A stretch of DNA of 64,000 nucleotides from the NCBI GenBank assembly GCA_902141825.1, contig CABFPG010000008.1, forward strand, positions 211,288 to 275,287. Direction: 5' to 3'. The position numbers and the translations under genes are program-made. The notes under the pieces were generated by a model. The model was not told where the DNA came from, made no database searches, and saw only the letters and a list, made by a program, of their open reading frames with translations. This stretch comes from Thalassocella blandensis. GTDB taxonomy: Bacteria > Pseudomonadota > Gammaproteobacteria > Pseudomonadales > Cellvibrionaceae. Below, piece by piece: positions 63,859-64,000 of the stretch. The stretch's first letter is position 1; every line of letters begins with the position of its first letter.

Positions 63859-63899
63859 TATAACAAACGGTTTGGCCGCTGGTGAGCCGGGCGTTAGCT
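63859..63899 (+). other. Short attC-like remnant
   Basis: TATAACAAACGG at 63859-63870 and CCGGGCGTTAGCT at 63887-63899 look like the outer arms of an attC with most of its centre missing (about 41 bp, below the usual minimum). Possibly a truncated site at the edge of the IS. Confidence 0.4.
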
Positions 63900-63906
63900 T
63901 ACCGAG

Positions 63907-64000
63907 TTACCCACAAAAAGTAGACACCTCACTACTACCTAATGAGGTTCTAATTATGACCAAGAAAAAGAAGAACAAGTACAACCATTACACTGAAGAT
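63907..64000 (+). mobile_element. Left end of IS3-family element (partial)
   Basis: TACCCACAAAAAGTAGACACC shortly after position 63907 resembles IS3-group terminal sequence, and the transposase OrfA start follows. The exact IS boundary is not determined. Confidence 0.55.
63956..64000 (+). CDS. IS3-family transposase OrfA (partial, runs off right edge)
   Basis: Only the first 15 codons are present: MTKKKKNKYNHYTED, like the N-termini of IS3-type OrfA proteins, which continue with a helix-turn-helix. Identification rests on this short match plus the flanking terminal-like sequence. Confidence 0.5.
   Translation, partial: MTKKKKNKYNHYTED

Overview
The window looks like chromosomal DNA of a marine-type, glycan-degrading gammaproteobacterium, most plausibly Cellvibrionaceae or a close relative. 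This is inference from gene content: large TonB-dependent receptors, secreted enzymes with long Pro-Thr linkers, a GH20 hexosaminidase, and a CrbS/VC_2705-type acetate symporter block. I see no rRNA or tRNA genes and no CRISPR array.

Layout. (a) 1-7.2 kb: acetate uptake block. A divergent symporter-fused sensor kinase (cut by the left edge) faces a DUF4212 subunit and its symporter, followed by a small membrane protein, a cNMP/CBS/DUF294 protein and a DEDD exonuclease. Paired near-palindromes sit in the divergent promoter. (b) 7.6-18.9 kb: a haem enzyme with the Tyr-x-x-His signature of cyclooxygenase/alpha-dioxygenase-type fatty-acid oxygenases, a PRC-barrel protein, a GAF histidine kinase, a lipoprotein with four COG4315-type repeats, a porin, a leucine-rich-repeat lipoprotein and an ECF sigma/anti-sigma pair. 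(c) 18.9-29 kb: S9 peptidase with a TonB-dependent receptor (probable peptide uptake), and a large FG-GAP-like lipoprotein. (d) 29.5-42 kb: a glycan locus with a DUF4832 enzyme on a 71-residue Pro-Thr linker, an AraC regulator with membrane sensor, a TPR-sulfotransferase, a GH20 hexosaminidase, a CBM32-like protein and a TonB receptor. (e) 42.5-51.2 kb: PAS-GGDEF cyclase, an alpha/beta hydrolase divergent from a CGNR regulator, an unrecognised 715-residue protein, a GGCT-like protein, a DUF4197 lipoprotein and MipA/OmpV.

(f) 51.3-61.6 kb is an accessory region marked by three diverged copies of a repeat unit, each carrying an Ogr/Delta-like zinc-finger gene. Only the first copy keeps all its cysteines. 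The second has lost 28 codons in frame and the third has lost its first cysteine. Between the copies lie a stand-alone protein with a cytidine-deaminase-like zinc signature, an AlkB-like 2OG-Fe(II) oxygenase, a pair of unrecognised genes, an ABC exporter, a prolyl-hydroxylase-like oxygenase fused to WD40 repeats, a TetR regulator with visible operators between it and that fusion gene, and a decayed IS200-like transposase.

(g) 62.0-64.0 kb looks like a stretch of integron gene cassettes. Two attC-like sites bracket an unknown membrane protein gene, an HNH-like gene and a shorter attC-like remnant follow, and the start of an IS3-family transposase runs off the right edge. The deaminase-like protein, the TetR-controlled oxygenase-WD40 fusion, the repeat-borne Ogr genes and the integron tail are the most interesting parts.
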